64,000 nucleotides of DNA from Pedobacter mendelii (GTDB taxonomy: Bacteria > Bacteroidota > Bacteroidia > Sphingobacteriales > Sphingobacteriaceae): positions 124,001 through 188,000 of the forward strand of contig NZ_BMDJ01000008.1 in NCBI RefSeq assembly GCF_014635725.1, written 5' to 3'. Positions 9,557-17,643 of the stretch are shown in pieces (position 1 is the first letter of the stretch; every line of letters starts with the position of its first letter). The notes beneath the pieces were generated by a model. That model saw only the letters and a program-made list of their open reading frames with translations. It did no database searches and was not told the DNA's origin. The position numbers and the translations under genes were made by a program.

Positions 9557-10009
9557 AAGCTGATATTTTTAATCTTCAATTTGCACAGAGCCGACGAAAC
9601 CACGCATCCATCAATTTAATATGATGATTGTAATGTTTTTATCAAAACGCTGTAGTGAAAGTGCTAACCCCATTGCCCTTCAAACAACTTAGTTTTTAGT
9701 TTGTTAAATTTCACATTCACACTAGAGAAATGTAGTTGTAAATTCCTAAAAATTAAGCTTTTATATTTGTTTTAAAGCGCAAGAAGTTAAAGAACTTTGT
9801 TATAACAAATATATATACGGGAGCCCTTTTTTGTGAATCAAAGTTGTTAACACTACCTCGATTTTAGTGGATAAATGCATAACCTAAATATCATTTTCAG
9901 GCGAAAAAAAAGCTAATCATTTCTTTTTAAGGGTTTAGGAAACAGAAACAAGTGTTAATAACTTAAATTTGAGGTGTATAATAACAACAAAATAGAGCTA
10001 AAAGAAGTA
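9557..10009. promoter_or_regulatory. nrdBA upstream region
   Basis: 453 bases with no supported gene. On the minus strand TATATTTG at 9806-9813 fits the -7 consensus TAnnTTTG, and the adjoining TTGTTATAACAA (9798-9809) is a perfect 12-base palindrome that overlaps it, so it could be an operator. If that promoter is used, the leader before nrdB is about 240 bases. I saw no riboswitch that I could name. The -33 spacing is poor. Confidence 0.35.
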
Positions 10010-10390
10010 TTACTCCAGGCTATAACTTAGCTTTACTCTGGCAATACCTTTACTGTAGATACCTATCTGTTTAGCAGCACTTTCTGATAAATCTATAGCC
10101 AATTTTTTGGAGAATGGCCCCCTATCATTTACTTTAACTTCGACTGATTTTCCATTATCGGGATTGGTTACCGTAATCATGGTACCGAATGGTAAAGTGC
10201 GATGTGCTGCTGTTAATTTTTTTGCTCTGTATTTGGCGCCGCTGGTGGTTCGGCGACCTTCGAATTTTCTGTGGTAGTATGTTGCCAGAACTGATTTTTT
10301 TACGCTATCTGGCTCATTTGATGCATCAGAATTTTGTGCTTTACCTTGTAAAAACAAGAAACAAAAACTTAATAACAGAACATACTTCAT
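10010..10390 (-). CDS. RlpA-like double-psi beta-barrel protein
   Basis: A 126-residue secreted protein with a signal peptide ending GKA-Q (about 1-18). The rest is one RlpA-type double-psi beta-barrel domain: ATYYHRKFEGRRTTSG, then LPFGTMITVTNP, VNDRGPF and IDLSESAAKQIG. RlpA proteins act on or bind peptidoglycan in the periplasm or outer membrane; this one lacks a SPOR domain and is short, so enzymatic activity is not certain. On the minus strand TATATTTG (10417-10424) upstream fits a -7 element. Confidence 0.85.
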   Translation of the reverse strand: MKYVLLLSFCFLFLQGKAQNSDASNEPDSVKKSVLATYYHRKFEGRRTTSGAKYRAKKLTAAHRTLPFGTMITVTNPDNGKSVEVKVNDRGPFSKKLAIDLSESAAKQIGIYSKGIARVKLSYSLE

Positions 10391-10416
10391 AGGCTAAAAT
10401 TTATTTATCGAGCCTG

Positions 10417-10424
10417 CAAATATA
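10417..10424 (-). promoter_or_regulatory. Possible -7 element for the RlpA-like gene
   Basis: Minus-strand TATATTTG lies 27 bases before the start codon and matches TAnnTTTG. No clear -33 element is seen. Confidence 0.35.
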
Positions 10425-10560
10425 AGCATTTAGTTTATAATCATAAATTGTGGAAAAGTTGGAGGTCTAAAGTCTAAAGTGCGATGACTAAAACCATCAA
10501 ATTAGCCGTGTAAAATGAATCCGGTCTTTAAGGAAAGATTAAGTAAAATAAGTAGCTAAC

Positions 10561-10594
10561 GTACAAAAAAGGCGTACAACTTTCGTCGTACACC
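10561..10594 (-). terminator. Terminator of msrB
   Basis: On the minus strand a 10-bp stem (GGTGTACGAC with GTTGTACGCC, including G-U pairs) closes a GAAA loop and is followed by TTTTTT. It lies 26 bases after the msrB stop. Confidence 0.85.
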
Positions 10595-10619
10595 TCTACC
10601 TAACCCGACTATATCCACC

Positions 10620-11123
10620 TTATTTTTTATCTGGCACGAAGTTCATAGAGATGGAATTTACACAATGACGAGTATCTTTATTGGTAAATCCCTCACCTAA
10701 AAATACGTGGCCTAAATGTGCGCCGCAATTTGCACAAACGATTTCTGTACGTGAGCCATCTGCATCAGGAATTTTTTTCACCGCACCTTTAATTTCATCA
10801 TCAAAGGCTGGCCATCCGCAATGTGCATCGAATTTAGTTTCTGAACGATATAGCGCAGCATCGCAGCGCTTACAAGTATAAGTGCCTTTATCTGTTGTTA
10901 GTTCATACTTACCTGTACCAGGATATTCTGTACCTTTATTTACAATTACTCTTTCTTCTTCGGGGGTTAATGGATTCCAGTTCATTTTATTCTTTGGTGT
11001 TATTTTTTCTGTTCCTTGCGATTGTTTTGTTTCTTTCTTCTCTTGCTTCTGTGCACAAGCAGAAAGACTTGTAATTAAAACAACCGCAGAAATCAAAAAT
11101 AGTTTATTTAACATCGTTTTCAT
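10620..11123 (-). CDS. msrB: Peptide-methionine (R)-S-oxide reductase, lipoprotein form
   Basis: Repairs oxidised methionine in proteins by reducing the R-sulfoxide. The 167-residue protein starts with a lipoprotein signal (TSLSAC, Cys23), so it probably acts in the periplasm attached to a membrane. The MsrB domain shows both zinc pairs (Cys84/Cys87 in CKRC and Cys130/Cys133 in CANC), HCGWPAF, GHVFLGEG and the catalytic Cys154 in RHCVNSISMNF. It is a single gene with its own terminator. Confidence 0.93.
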   Translation of the reverse strand: MKTMLNKLFLISAVVLITSLSACAQKQEKKETKQSQGTEKITPKNKMNWNPLTPEEERVIVNKGTEYPGTGKYELTTDKGTYTCKRCDAALYRSETKFDAHCGWPAFDDEIKGAVKKIPDADGSRTEIVCANCGAHLGHVFLGEGFTNKDTRHCVNSISMNFVPDKK

Positions 11124-11271
11124 ATATCAATATACGCTATAGATTTGATTTTGGTTTATTGGCTTAAGGGTTTGTCATAGTGTTTACAAAGGGATGATAA
11201 ATGAACTATTTTGATATGCAAACATTGAAGGTATGGAACATATTGACAAAGTTGTTTTGCTAAAATATCTT

Positions 11272-11786
11272 TTTGCCACGGAAGCACAGATTACACAGAA
11301 TCTATTTTTTATAGAACAACACGTCTTATTTCCAAAGTTGGCTTGCTGAAATTTAAAATTAAACCCACCGTACAATCCGAGCATTTCAAATAATTAATCT
11401 TTTGAGCTAAATCCTCATTTGCAATTCCACTTTTAGCTTTTATTTCTAATATACCAGTATCAAAAATTATAAAATCAGCATAAAAACTGTGTGGCAACAG
11501 AATGTCTTTATAATAAACTGGGTAGCGTTTTTCTCTTTCATAACGATAGCCTCTGCTTTCTAACTCAATATAAAGTGCATCTTTATAAATAATTTCAAGA
11601 AAGCCACAACCTAAATCTTTGTGAACATCTATCGCAGCATTAATAATTAAATCAGTTTCAATTTTATAGGGGAAATTATCTTGTTTTATTTTATAATCCA
11701 TATCGATAATTTTGAAACTAATTTAATCAAAATTCAAAAATTACTTCTCCTTTTCTTTTCCGTGATTTCTGTGCTTCCGCGGCAAA
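11272..11786. repeat. Inverted-repeat bracket around the GxxExxY gene
   Basis: The left end TTTGCCACGGAAGCACAGA (11272-11290) and the right end, read on the other strand (11768-11786), agree at 18 of 19 bases; looser similarity (ACACAGAAT against ATCACGGAA) continues inwards. The two arms enclose exactly one gene, a GxxExxY protein. The GCACAGA style recalls the CGCAAAG repeats at 233-887. No transposase is present and target-site duplications were not found by eye. Confidence 0.8.
11309..11701 (-). CDS. GxxExxY protein
   Basis: A 130-residue protein with the defining motif GFLEIIY (about 33-39) after AAIDVHKDLG. Later YPVYYKDILLPHSFYADFII and LEIKAKSGIANEDLAQKINYL contain the Asp and Glu-x-Lys pattern of a PD-(D/E)xK nuclease fold, to which this family is assigned. 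The cellular role of the family is not established. Such genes are often found between dispersed repeats, and here the arms at 11272-11290 and 11768-11786 bracket it closely. It interrupts the gap between sucD and msrB. Confidence 0.88.
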   Translation of the reverse strand: MDYKIKQDNFPYKIETDLIINAAIDVHKDLGCGFLEIIYKDALYIELESRGYRYEREKRYPVYYKDILLPHSFYADFIIFDTGILEIKAKSGIANEDLAQKINYLKCSDCTVGLILNFSKPTLEIRRVVL

Positions 11787-11805
11787 TAATTTTCCAATAC
11801 AACAA

Positions 11806-11835
11806 AAAAAAGCGCCTCGAATAATCGAAGCGCTT
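11806..11835 (-). terminator. Terminator of sucD
   Basis: An 11-bp stem with one mismatch (11810-11820 with 11825-11835) closes the loop ATAA. On the minus strand it is followed by a run of eight T. It lies 24 bases past the sucD stop. Confidence 0.82.
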
Positions 11836-11858
11836 TCATTTATATAAATTTTAAAATC

Positions 11859-12731
11859 TTATTTTGCTAATTCTTCTGCCATTGCAGCACCAATTTCAGC
11901 AGGGCTTTCTACTACGCGAATACCACACTCACGCATGATTTTCATTTTTGCAGCAGCAGTATCATCAGCACCACCAACTATAGCACCAGCGTGGCCCATT
12001 CTACGTCCTGGAGGCGCGGTTTGACCGGCGATGAAACCTACAACAGGTTTAGTACCGTTTTCTTTAATCCAACGAGCAGCTTCAGCTTCCATTCCACCAC
12101 CAATTTCACCAATCATGATGATACCGTGAGTGTCCGGATCGTTCATTAATAATTTAACTGCTTCAACAGTTGGTGTACCAATAATTGGGTCGCCACCAAT
12201 ACCAATAGCTGTTGTGATACCTAAGCCTGCTTTAACAACCTGATCTACTGCTTCATAAGTTAAAGTTCCTGATTTAGAAACCACACCTACATGACCTTTT
12301 TTAAAGATAAAACCTGGCATAATACCGATTTTAGCTTCATCAGCAGTAATTACACCCGGGCAGTTAGGGCCGATAAGCGTAACATCGCGGTCGGAAATAT
12401 ATTCTTTAACCTGAATCATATCCTTAGTTGGGATACCTTCCGTAATACAAACAATAACTTTAATACCACCTTCGGCAGCTTCCATAATCGCATCAGCAGC
12501 AAAAGCAGGCGGCACGAAAATGATAGATACATTTGCTCCCGTTTCTTCAACAGCAGCTGCAACAGTATTAAAAACAGGCTTATCTAAATGTAATTGCCCA
12601 CCTTTGCCAGGCGTTACACCACCAACTACGTTTGTACCGTATGCAAGCATCTGCTCAGCATGGTAAGTTCCTTCGTTTCCGGTAAAACCCTGAACGATAA
12701 CCTTAGAATCTTTATTTACTAAAACGCTCAT
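11859..12731 (-). CDS. sucD: Succinate-CoA ligase, alpha subunit
   Basis: Citric-acid-cycle enzyme subunit that makes succinate from succinyl-CoA with formation of a nucleoside triphosphate. The 290 residues show the CoA-binding Rossmann part ([18 protein letters not shown]), SKSGTLTYE, and the phosphohistidine loop GHAGAIVGG with His247. Length is as expected. The beta subunit gene sucC is not adjacent, so the two subunits are encoded apart, which is common in Bacteroidota. It has its own promoter (12750-12780) and terminator. Confidence 0.95.
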   Translation of the reverse strand: MSVLVNKDSKVIVQGFTGNEGTYHAEQMLAYGTNVVGGVTPGKGGQLHLDKPVFNTVAAAVEETGANVSIIFVPPAFAADAIMEAAEGGIKVIVCITEGIPTKDMIQVKEYISDRDVTLIGPNCPGVITADEAKIGIMPGFIFKKGHVGVVSKSGTLTYEAVDQVVKAGLGITTAIGIGGDPIIGTPTVEAVKLLMNDPDTHGIIMIGEIGGGMEAEAARWIKENGTKPVVGFIAGQTAPPGRRMGHAGAIVGGADDTAAAKMKIMRECGIRVVESPAEIGAAMAEELAK

Positions 12732-12749
12732 GTATCAATATTTTTTGTG

Positions 12750-12780
12750 CAAAGCTAATATTATTGGCTGGAAAGTCAAA
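12750..12780 (-). promoter_or_regulatory. sucD promoter
   Basis: On the minus strand TTTGAC (-33) is followed 17 bases later by TAGCTTTG (-7, positions 12750-12757). Both elements and the spacing fit the Bacteroidota primary sigma factor consensus. The -7 element ends 18 bases before the start codon. Confidence 0.68.
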
Positions 12781-13248
12781 CCTAAAATAGATTATTTAGC
12801 CCATTTTTTCAGGAAAATGTAAGGAATTGACCAATGGCTACTTCAGCCCTGCTTTGCACGACAATATTTTTAAGCACATCCTGTACTACTGATGAACGAA
12901 GTATCTGTTTCATAGGCTGCAAATGCTTTGTACTACCATTTACATTTTAGCAATACCATATTAAATCGTCCTTTCGACTGAAGCGTAGTGGAACGGAGAA
13001 ATGACGGACATCATTTATATTGATTTTTATGAAATAAATTAGCCCTCTGGATGACAGCACGTTCAAAGTAGCCGTAATTAAAAAGTATTTTCGTTGCAAT
13101 CAGCTTTATTTAATAAGGTTTTTGTGCATTTGGAAATAACTAGACAAAATATCTATTTACTTATCCATCAGAAAAACTAAAGCGAAAAGAAATAACATTA
13201 GAATCTTTCTTTATTACCATTACCACCATAAACTTTATTTCAATTAAT

Positions 13249-13256
13249 TAAATTTG
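13249..13256 (+). promoter_or_regulatory. Possible -7 element for the VIT transporter gene
   Basis: TAAATTTG matches TAnnTTTG and lies 26 bases before the start codon. No clear -33 TTG is seen upstream. Confidence 0.42.
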
Positions 13257-13282
13257 GGATAAACAGTTTAACCAAATAACAA

Positions 13283-13972
13283 ATGGAACTAGAAGAGCAC
13301 TACACCAAGAGAACCGGTTGGCTCAGAGCCACTGTACTTGGTGCGAACGACGGTATTATTTCTACAACAAGTTTGGTTATTGGCATAGCTGCTGCGAGCG
13401 ATACGAGAAGTCCGATTATATTGGCTGCCTTGGCAGGTTTAGTTGCCGGAGCGCTATCGATGGCCGCCGGAGAATATGTTTCAGTAAGCTCGCAAGCAGA
13501 TATTGAAACAGCAGATTTAGCGAGAGAAAAAATAGAACTCGAAACTATGCCGGAAGTGGAGTTAAAAGAACTTGCAAAAATATATGTAGCACAGGGTTTA
13601 GACCAGAATTTAGCCATGCAAGTCGCTATTCAACTTACGGCGAAAGATGCTTTAGAAGCGCATGCCCGAGACGAATTGGGTATAAATGAACATACTCAGC
13701 CGAAACCACTTCAGGCAGCAATGGCATCAGGTGCTTCGTTCATTAGCGGTGGCATACTTCCATTTTTAGTCGCTTTATTAGCGCCTATTAAATCAATGGT
13801 ATTTTATCAATATGGTTTTGCGATTGTTTTTCTGGCTTTATCAGCCGCCATCGCAGCAAAAGCTGGTGGCTCTGATATGATGAAAGCAATAATTAGAATT
13901 TGTTTCTGGGGAACAGTTGCAATGGTAGTAACGGCTTTAGCAGGTTATATTTTCGACGCAAAAACAAGTTAA
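13283..13972 (+). CDS. VIT1/CCC1-family iron/manganese transporter
   Basis: A 229-residue integral membrane protein. The N-terminal helix carries the family signature RATVLGANDGIISTTSL, followed by SMAAGEYVSVSSQADIE, then a cytoplasmic metal-binding segment rich in Glu (EKIELETMPEVELKEL) and three further hydrophobic helices at about 145-225. Relatives move Fe2+ or Mn2+ out of the cytosol. The full five-helix layout seems present. It is a single gene facing away from sucD, ending before a dispersed palindromic element. Confidence 0.9.
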   Translation: MELEEHYTKRTGWLRATVLGANDGIISTTSLVIGIAAASDTRSPIILAALAGLVAGALSMAAGEYVSVSSQADIETADLAREKIELETMPEVELKELAKIYVAQGLDQNLAMQVAIQLTAKDALEAHARDELGINEHTQPKPLQAAMASGASFISGGILPFLVALLAPIKSMVFYQYGFAIVFLALSAAIAAKAGGSDMMKAIIRICFWGTVAMVVTALAGYIFDAKTS

Positions 13973-14000
13973 CATTTTGTTGAGGGATTCTAAACAAAAA

Positions 14001-14129
14001 AGCCGCTGTCTCATAAATACGAAATGTCATCTTGCCTGTCGAAGGACTTATAAAAAACTTATTTTAAGCGTTTCGACAGGTTCAACGTGACAATATTCAA
14101 AGAGTAATTTGATTTATGAAACTGCCTCC
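14001..14129. repeat. GGCTGTCTCATA element enclosing a TTCGACA palindrome, copy 1
   Basis: The outer ends are GCTGTCTCATAAAT (14005-14018) and, in reverse, GGCAGTTTCATAAAT near 14112-14126. Inside is a palindrome with arms near 14024-14043 and 14071-14093. The same nested structure occurs at 15296-15417 and 49705-49824. It lies between the convergent VIT and rlmF genes. Confidence 0.75.
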
Positions 14130-14143
14130 TTCTTTTATTTATT

Positions 14144-15148
14144 TTAAACCTGAACGGCTTTATCTTCAATTTTAGCTTTTGGCTCTGTTTTCCAACCTTT
14201 TGCCCATTCGGCTTGTGCATCTTCATCATGAAAAGTCCAGGCTACAAAACGACTAACTTTTTGACCCTGACTCATTTGAACGGTTGTAACCTCGAAAGCC
14301 TTTGCTTTAATTAAAGCGCTGTAAATACTCTTTAGGTTTGCACTTTTAGAAACCAGCGAAGTAAACCATAAACACTGATTTGCAATTTGAGCACTCTGAA
14401 TAATCATTTGCTCTACGAAGGCACGCTCGCCACCCGGGCACCAAAGTTCTGCTTTATTTCCACCGAAGTTTAAAACATGCTTTACTTCTTTTTCTGTTCC
14501 CCCTAAATTGCGCCATTTCTGCCGAGTTCCTTGTTCTGCTTCTTTTAAAGATGCATGAAAAGGCGGGTTGCAAATGGTAACGTCAAATTTTTCTTTAGCG
14601 CCAACAATGCCTCTAAAAATACCCATTTTTGACGGTTGCAAACGAATTTCTACTGCACCTTGCAAAGGCTTATTTGCATCGATAATACGTTTTGCCGACT
14701 CTACAGAAAGTGGATCAATTTCAGAACCAACAAAGTTCCATCCATATTCCTGATGACCAATAATGGGATAAATACAGTTTGCACCTACGCCAATATCCAA
14801 CACTTTTATACTAGTTCCCTTTGGTAATTTCCCTTTATTGCTTGAACCTAATAAATCAGCTACGTAATGAATATAATCGGCTCTACCTGGTATCGGCGGA
14901 CAAAGATAATCTTTTGGAATATCCCATTGAGGTATGTTATAAAAATGCTTTAATAATGCTTTGTTTAATGCTTTTACAGCATTTTGATCTGCAAAATCTA
15001 TAGAATCATCGTCGTGATCGTTTTTAAAAACGAAACGTTTTAATTCTTTTGATGATGCTGTAAGTTGTTTAAAATTATAACGTGAACGATGTTTGTTGCG
15101 TGGGTGTAACTCACTTTTCTCTGAGCGAGTATTTTCTTTTTGAGCCAA
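14144..15148 (-). CDS. rlmF: 23S rRNA (adenine(1618)-N6)-methyltransferase
   Basis: A 334-residue SAM-dependent methyltransferase that modifies one adenine of 23S rRNA. The N-terminus (ELHPRNKHRSRYNF) is the basic lead typical of RlmF, followed by the SAM-binding strand VLDIGVGANCIYPIIG and the catalytic NPPFHAS motif of N6-adenine methyltransferases. KMGIFRGIV and GGNKAELWCPGGERAFVEQMI are other family segments. It is monocistronic. Confidence 0.92.
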   Translation of the reverse strand: MAQKENTRSEKSELHPRNKHRSRYNFKQLTASSKELKRFVFKNDHDDDSIDFADQNAVKALNKALLKHFYNIPQWDIPKDYLCPPIPGRADYIHYVADLLGSSNKGKLPKGTSIKVLDIGVGANCIYPIIGHQEYGWNFVGSEIDPLSVESAKRIIDANKPLQGAVEIRLQPSKMGIFRGIVGAKEKFDVTICNPPFHASLKEAEQGTRQKWRNLGGTEKEVKHVLNFGGNKAELWCPGGERAFVEQMIIQSAQIANQCLWFTSLVSKSANLKSIYSALIKAKAFEVTTVQMSQGQKVSRFVAWTFHDEDAQAEWAKGWKTEPKAKIEDKAVQV

Positions 15149-15468
15149 TGTGATCTGGATTAATTAAACAAGCTGTGTGCTTATTTCTAATGCAAAGGTA
15201 CAGAAAAGAGTTGGGAGTAATTAACCACTTATATAGATGATAAACACAGTTAAGAAAATTCAATAAATTATCTGTCTTTAGTTTTATGTGTCTGGTGGCT
15301 ATATCATAAATCAATTTATATTTAGATCTTGTCATGTTTAGCCGGTCGAAACCCTCTATAAAACAGTTTTAAAAATCCTTCGATAGGCATGACATTTCGC
15401 ATTGATGATACAGCCTCTAGTAAGTTTATTGAATGCTGAAATGAATTCAGCATGACGACACTGGGAAA
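15149..15468. other. Intergenic region upstream of rlmF
   Basis: 320 bases between two minus-strand genes. Positions 15296-15417 are a copy of the nested palindromic element. Another fragment, CTGAAATGAATTCAGCATGA, contains a short inverted repeat (15434-15453). No gene is supported. Confidence 0.6.
15296..15417. repeat. GGCTGTCTCATA element, degenerate copy 2
   Basis: It begins GGCTATATCATAAAT and ends GATGATACAGCC, degenerate versions of the outer ends at 49705-49824. Inside is CTTGTCATGTTTAGCCGGTC with its partner CCTTCGATAGGCATGACA. Confidence 0.65.
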
Positions 15469-16755
15469 CTAAACTTCTTCATTTTTATCAATCATAGCAG
15501 GCTGAATTGCTTTTAGATACATTTCCTGGTCGAATTGGTTTTCGCTTTTGGCAATAACAATTGTAGCTACTCCATTACCGATAACGTTTGTAATTGCCCG
15601 GGCTTCACTCATAAAACGGTCTACGCCAATTAAAATCGAAATATGTTCAATCGGCATTATTTTCAAAGCTGTTAAAGTAGAAACTAATACGATAAAGCCA
15701 CTTCCGGTTACACCTGCTGCTCCTTTTGAGGTAACCATTAAAACGCCTAAAACAGTAATTTGCTGTACGAGAGATAAATCGACATTAAAAACCTGGCATA
15801 GAAAAATCACGGCCATTGCCAGGTAAATTGCGGTTCCATCTAAATTGAAGGAATAACCTGTCGGTATAACTAAACCGACAACAGATTTATCGCAGCCGAT
15901 GGCTTCCATTTTCTGCATCATACTTGGCAAAGCCGATTCTGATGATGAAGTGCCAAGCACAATTAAAATCTCCTGACGGATAAATTTAAGATAAGCCCAA
16001 AGGCTAAAATTATAATACCTGCAAATTCCATTTAAAACAACAAAAATGAACAAAATACATGTCAGGTAAACAGAGCCCATCAGTTTTGCCATACCCACAA
16101 TACTTTGCAAACCATGCGTACCGATACTAAAAGCCATTCCGCCGAAAGCACCAATTGGTGCTAAACGCATAATTACTTTCATGATTTTAAATAACACTTT
16201 CGAAATTTTATCAAAAGCATTTAAAACTGATGTGCCTTCGCCGCTCAACTTATTTAATCCATAGCCAAAAAGAATCGCGAAGAGTAAAATCTGTAATATA
16301 TTTCCTTCAGCAAAAGCTGCAATAACATTGTGTGGGATAATATGGAGGAGAAACTCAGCCCAGTTCATGTCTTTTGCCTGTTCTGCATAACCAGCAATTT
16401 TAGTGGTATCGCCTGCTTTAGCAACCATGCCGGCGCCAGGTTTAAGAACATTTGCAACCACTAAACCAATTGCAATAGCAACCGTACTCACAATTTCAAA
16501 GTACAAAAGTGCTTTACCACCAACGCGTCCAACTTTTTTCATATCACCCATGTAGGCAATACCTAAAACAATGGTAAAGAATATAATAGGCGCAATTAAC
16601 ATACTTATGAGGTTTATAAAACCCTGACTAATTAGTTTCGCAGTTGGTGCAAAACCCGGAAAATATGTACCAATAAATATCCCCAAGATTATCGCTACAA
16701 TAACCTGAAATGTTAAATTAGAAAATACTTGCTTTATAAATTTTACAGAAGTCAT
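15469..16755 (-). CDS. dctA: C4-dicarboxylate/aspartate:cation symporter
   Basis: A 428-residue inner-membrane transporter of the DAACS family that takes up succinate, fumarate, malate or aspartate with cations. Conserved parts are the serine-rich hairpin GTSSSESALPSMMQKME, the GYSFNLDGTAIYLAMAVIFL motif and the SKGAAGVTGSGFIVL hairpin. About eight transmembrane segments are evident. It starts 54 bases after the cyanophycinase gene on the same strand. The context suggests import of aspartate or C4 acids released outside by the two peptidases, although DctA also serves general carbon uptake. It could equally be annotated GltP-like. Confidence 0.85.
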   Translation of the reverse strand: MTSVKFIKQVFSNLTFQVIVAIILGIFIGTYFPGFAPTAKLISQGFINLISMLIAPIIFFTIVLGIAYMGDMKKVGRVGGKALLYFEIVSTVAIAIGLVVANVLKPGAGMVAKAGDTTKIAGYAEQAKDMNWAEFLLHIIPHNVIAAFAEGNILQILLFAILFGYGLNKLSGEGTSVLNAFDKISKVLFKIMKVIMRLAPIGAFGGMAFSIGTHGLQSIVGMAKLMGSVYLTCILFIFVVLNGICRYYNFSLWAYLKFIRQEILIVLGTSSSESALPSMMQKMEAIGCDKSVVGLVIPTGYSFNLDGTAIYLAMAVIFLCQVFNVDLSLVQQITVLGVLMVTSKGAAGVTGSGFIVLVSTLTALKIMPIEHISILIGVDRFMSEARAITNVIGNGVATIVIAKSENQFDQEMYLKAIQPAMIDKNEEV

Positions 16756-16809
16756 TTCATCAATTTAGAGCATGAAATATAGAACTATTTTTTCTGCTGG
16801 TAAAATTAA

Positions 16810-17643
16810 TTATGGTAAGATATTGATTACATCTCCTGCTGTAAAAATTCCAAAATCGGCTTGGTTAAACTTCAGTAAACCTTTATTTGTTTTTTTTAAA
16901 TCTTTAGGTTTCGCCAATCGAATTACCTGACTATCGCCTGCTACAGTTGCTTTATTACCATGAACGATAATGGCTGTACTTTCATCAATACCCACACAAA
17001 TTAAATCAGGATGAGCAGCCAAGGCCGAAATTAATCTGTTGTAGCGGTTGCGTTTTAAAAAATGTTGATCAATTATTGTATTTTGAAGCAAGCCCATCCC
17101 CTCTTCAAATTCGATATTTTTATCCCAAAGTTTATTAAAGGTTTCTTTATAAACGGTATCTAAAAGTTGGTTTCCGGTAATCATATATTTGCTCATCACC
17201 GCAGCACCGGCACTTGTTCCTGCAATGGTTGAACCGTTTTTAAAAGCTTTATGAATGGCGGTGTATACAGGTGTATTCAAAACAGATTTCATAAAACGAC
17301 TTTGGTCTCCACCTAATATGTAAATTAGCTTGGCTGAGGATAGCGAATCGATCCATTTTTTATCGTTAACATCATGTTTACTGAAATTGAAATTCTTGAC
17401 TACATGATTATCGATTTTCTTTAATTGCGCCGAAATGCTTTTAAAACCTGAATCAGGAATTGTGCTCGCCATGGGTAGAACAATAATGTAATCATCTGAT
17501 TTCAAATCAGCCGCTCGCAGCATTTCCTTCATTAAAGTATCCGATCGGTTTCCACCGCCTATAATGAATAAATTACCCTTATTTTGTGCATTTACTACAA
17601 TGGAAAAAGCAATAAAAGAAGCAAAAGCAAAGAGTTTTTTCAT
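16810..17643 (-). CDS. cphB: Secreted cyanophycinase
   Basis: S51-family serine exopeptidase of 277 residues that splits cyanophycin, the aspartate-arginine storage polymer, into beta-Asp-Arg dipeptides. A signal peptide (1-19, ending VVNA-Q) marks it as exported, like the extracellular CphE enzymes. The landmarks are LFIIGGGNRSD, ILGGDQSRF and the nucleophile elbow GTSAGAAVM with Ser144. Its start overlaps the stop of the isoaspartyl peptidase gene by one base, so the two are co-translated. Other S51 peptidases act on small aspartyl peptides, so the true substrate may be wider. Confidence 0.88.
   Translation of the reverse strand: MKKLFAFASFIAFSIVVNAQNKGNLFIIGGGNRSDTLMKEMLRAADLKSDDYIIVLPMASTIPDSGFKSISAQLKKIDNHVVKNFNFSKHDVNDKKWIDSLSSAKLIYILGGDQSRFMKSVLNTPVYTAIHKAFKNGSTIAGTSAGAAVMSKYMITGNQLLDTVYKETFNKLWDKNIEFEEGMGLLQNTIIDQHFLKRNRYNRLISALAAHPDLICVGIDESTAIIVHGNKATVAGDSQVIRLAKPKDLKKTNKGLLKFNQADFGIFTAGDVINILP

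Larger units (their letters stand above)
12732..13282. other. Divergent intergenic region sucD / VIT transporter
   Basis: 551 bases with no supported gene. It contains the sucD promoter at the left, the likely VIT promoter at the right, and between them a degenerate dispersed repeat around 12965-13010 (CGACTGAAGCGTAGTGGAAC, then GAGAAATGACGG), a phrase typical of Pedobacter-like genomes. The rest shows nothing recognisable. Confidence 0.6.

Noticed and set aside
9557..9660. Possible cobalamin-type riboswitch before nrdB
   Set aside because: No conserved B12-box could be identified, and class I reductase does not need cobalamin.
12291..12587. 98-codon open frame opposite sucD
   Set aside because: Antisense to the conserved SucD core; composition (Asn/Ser-rich) is that of a shadow frame.
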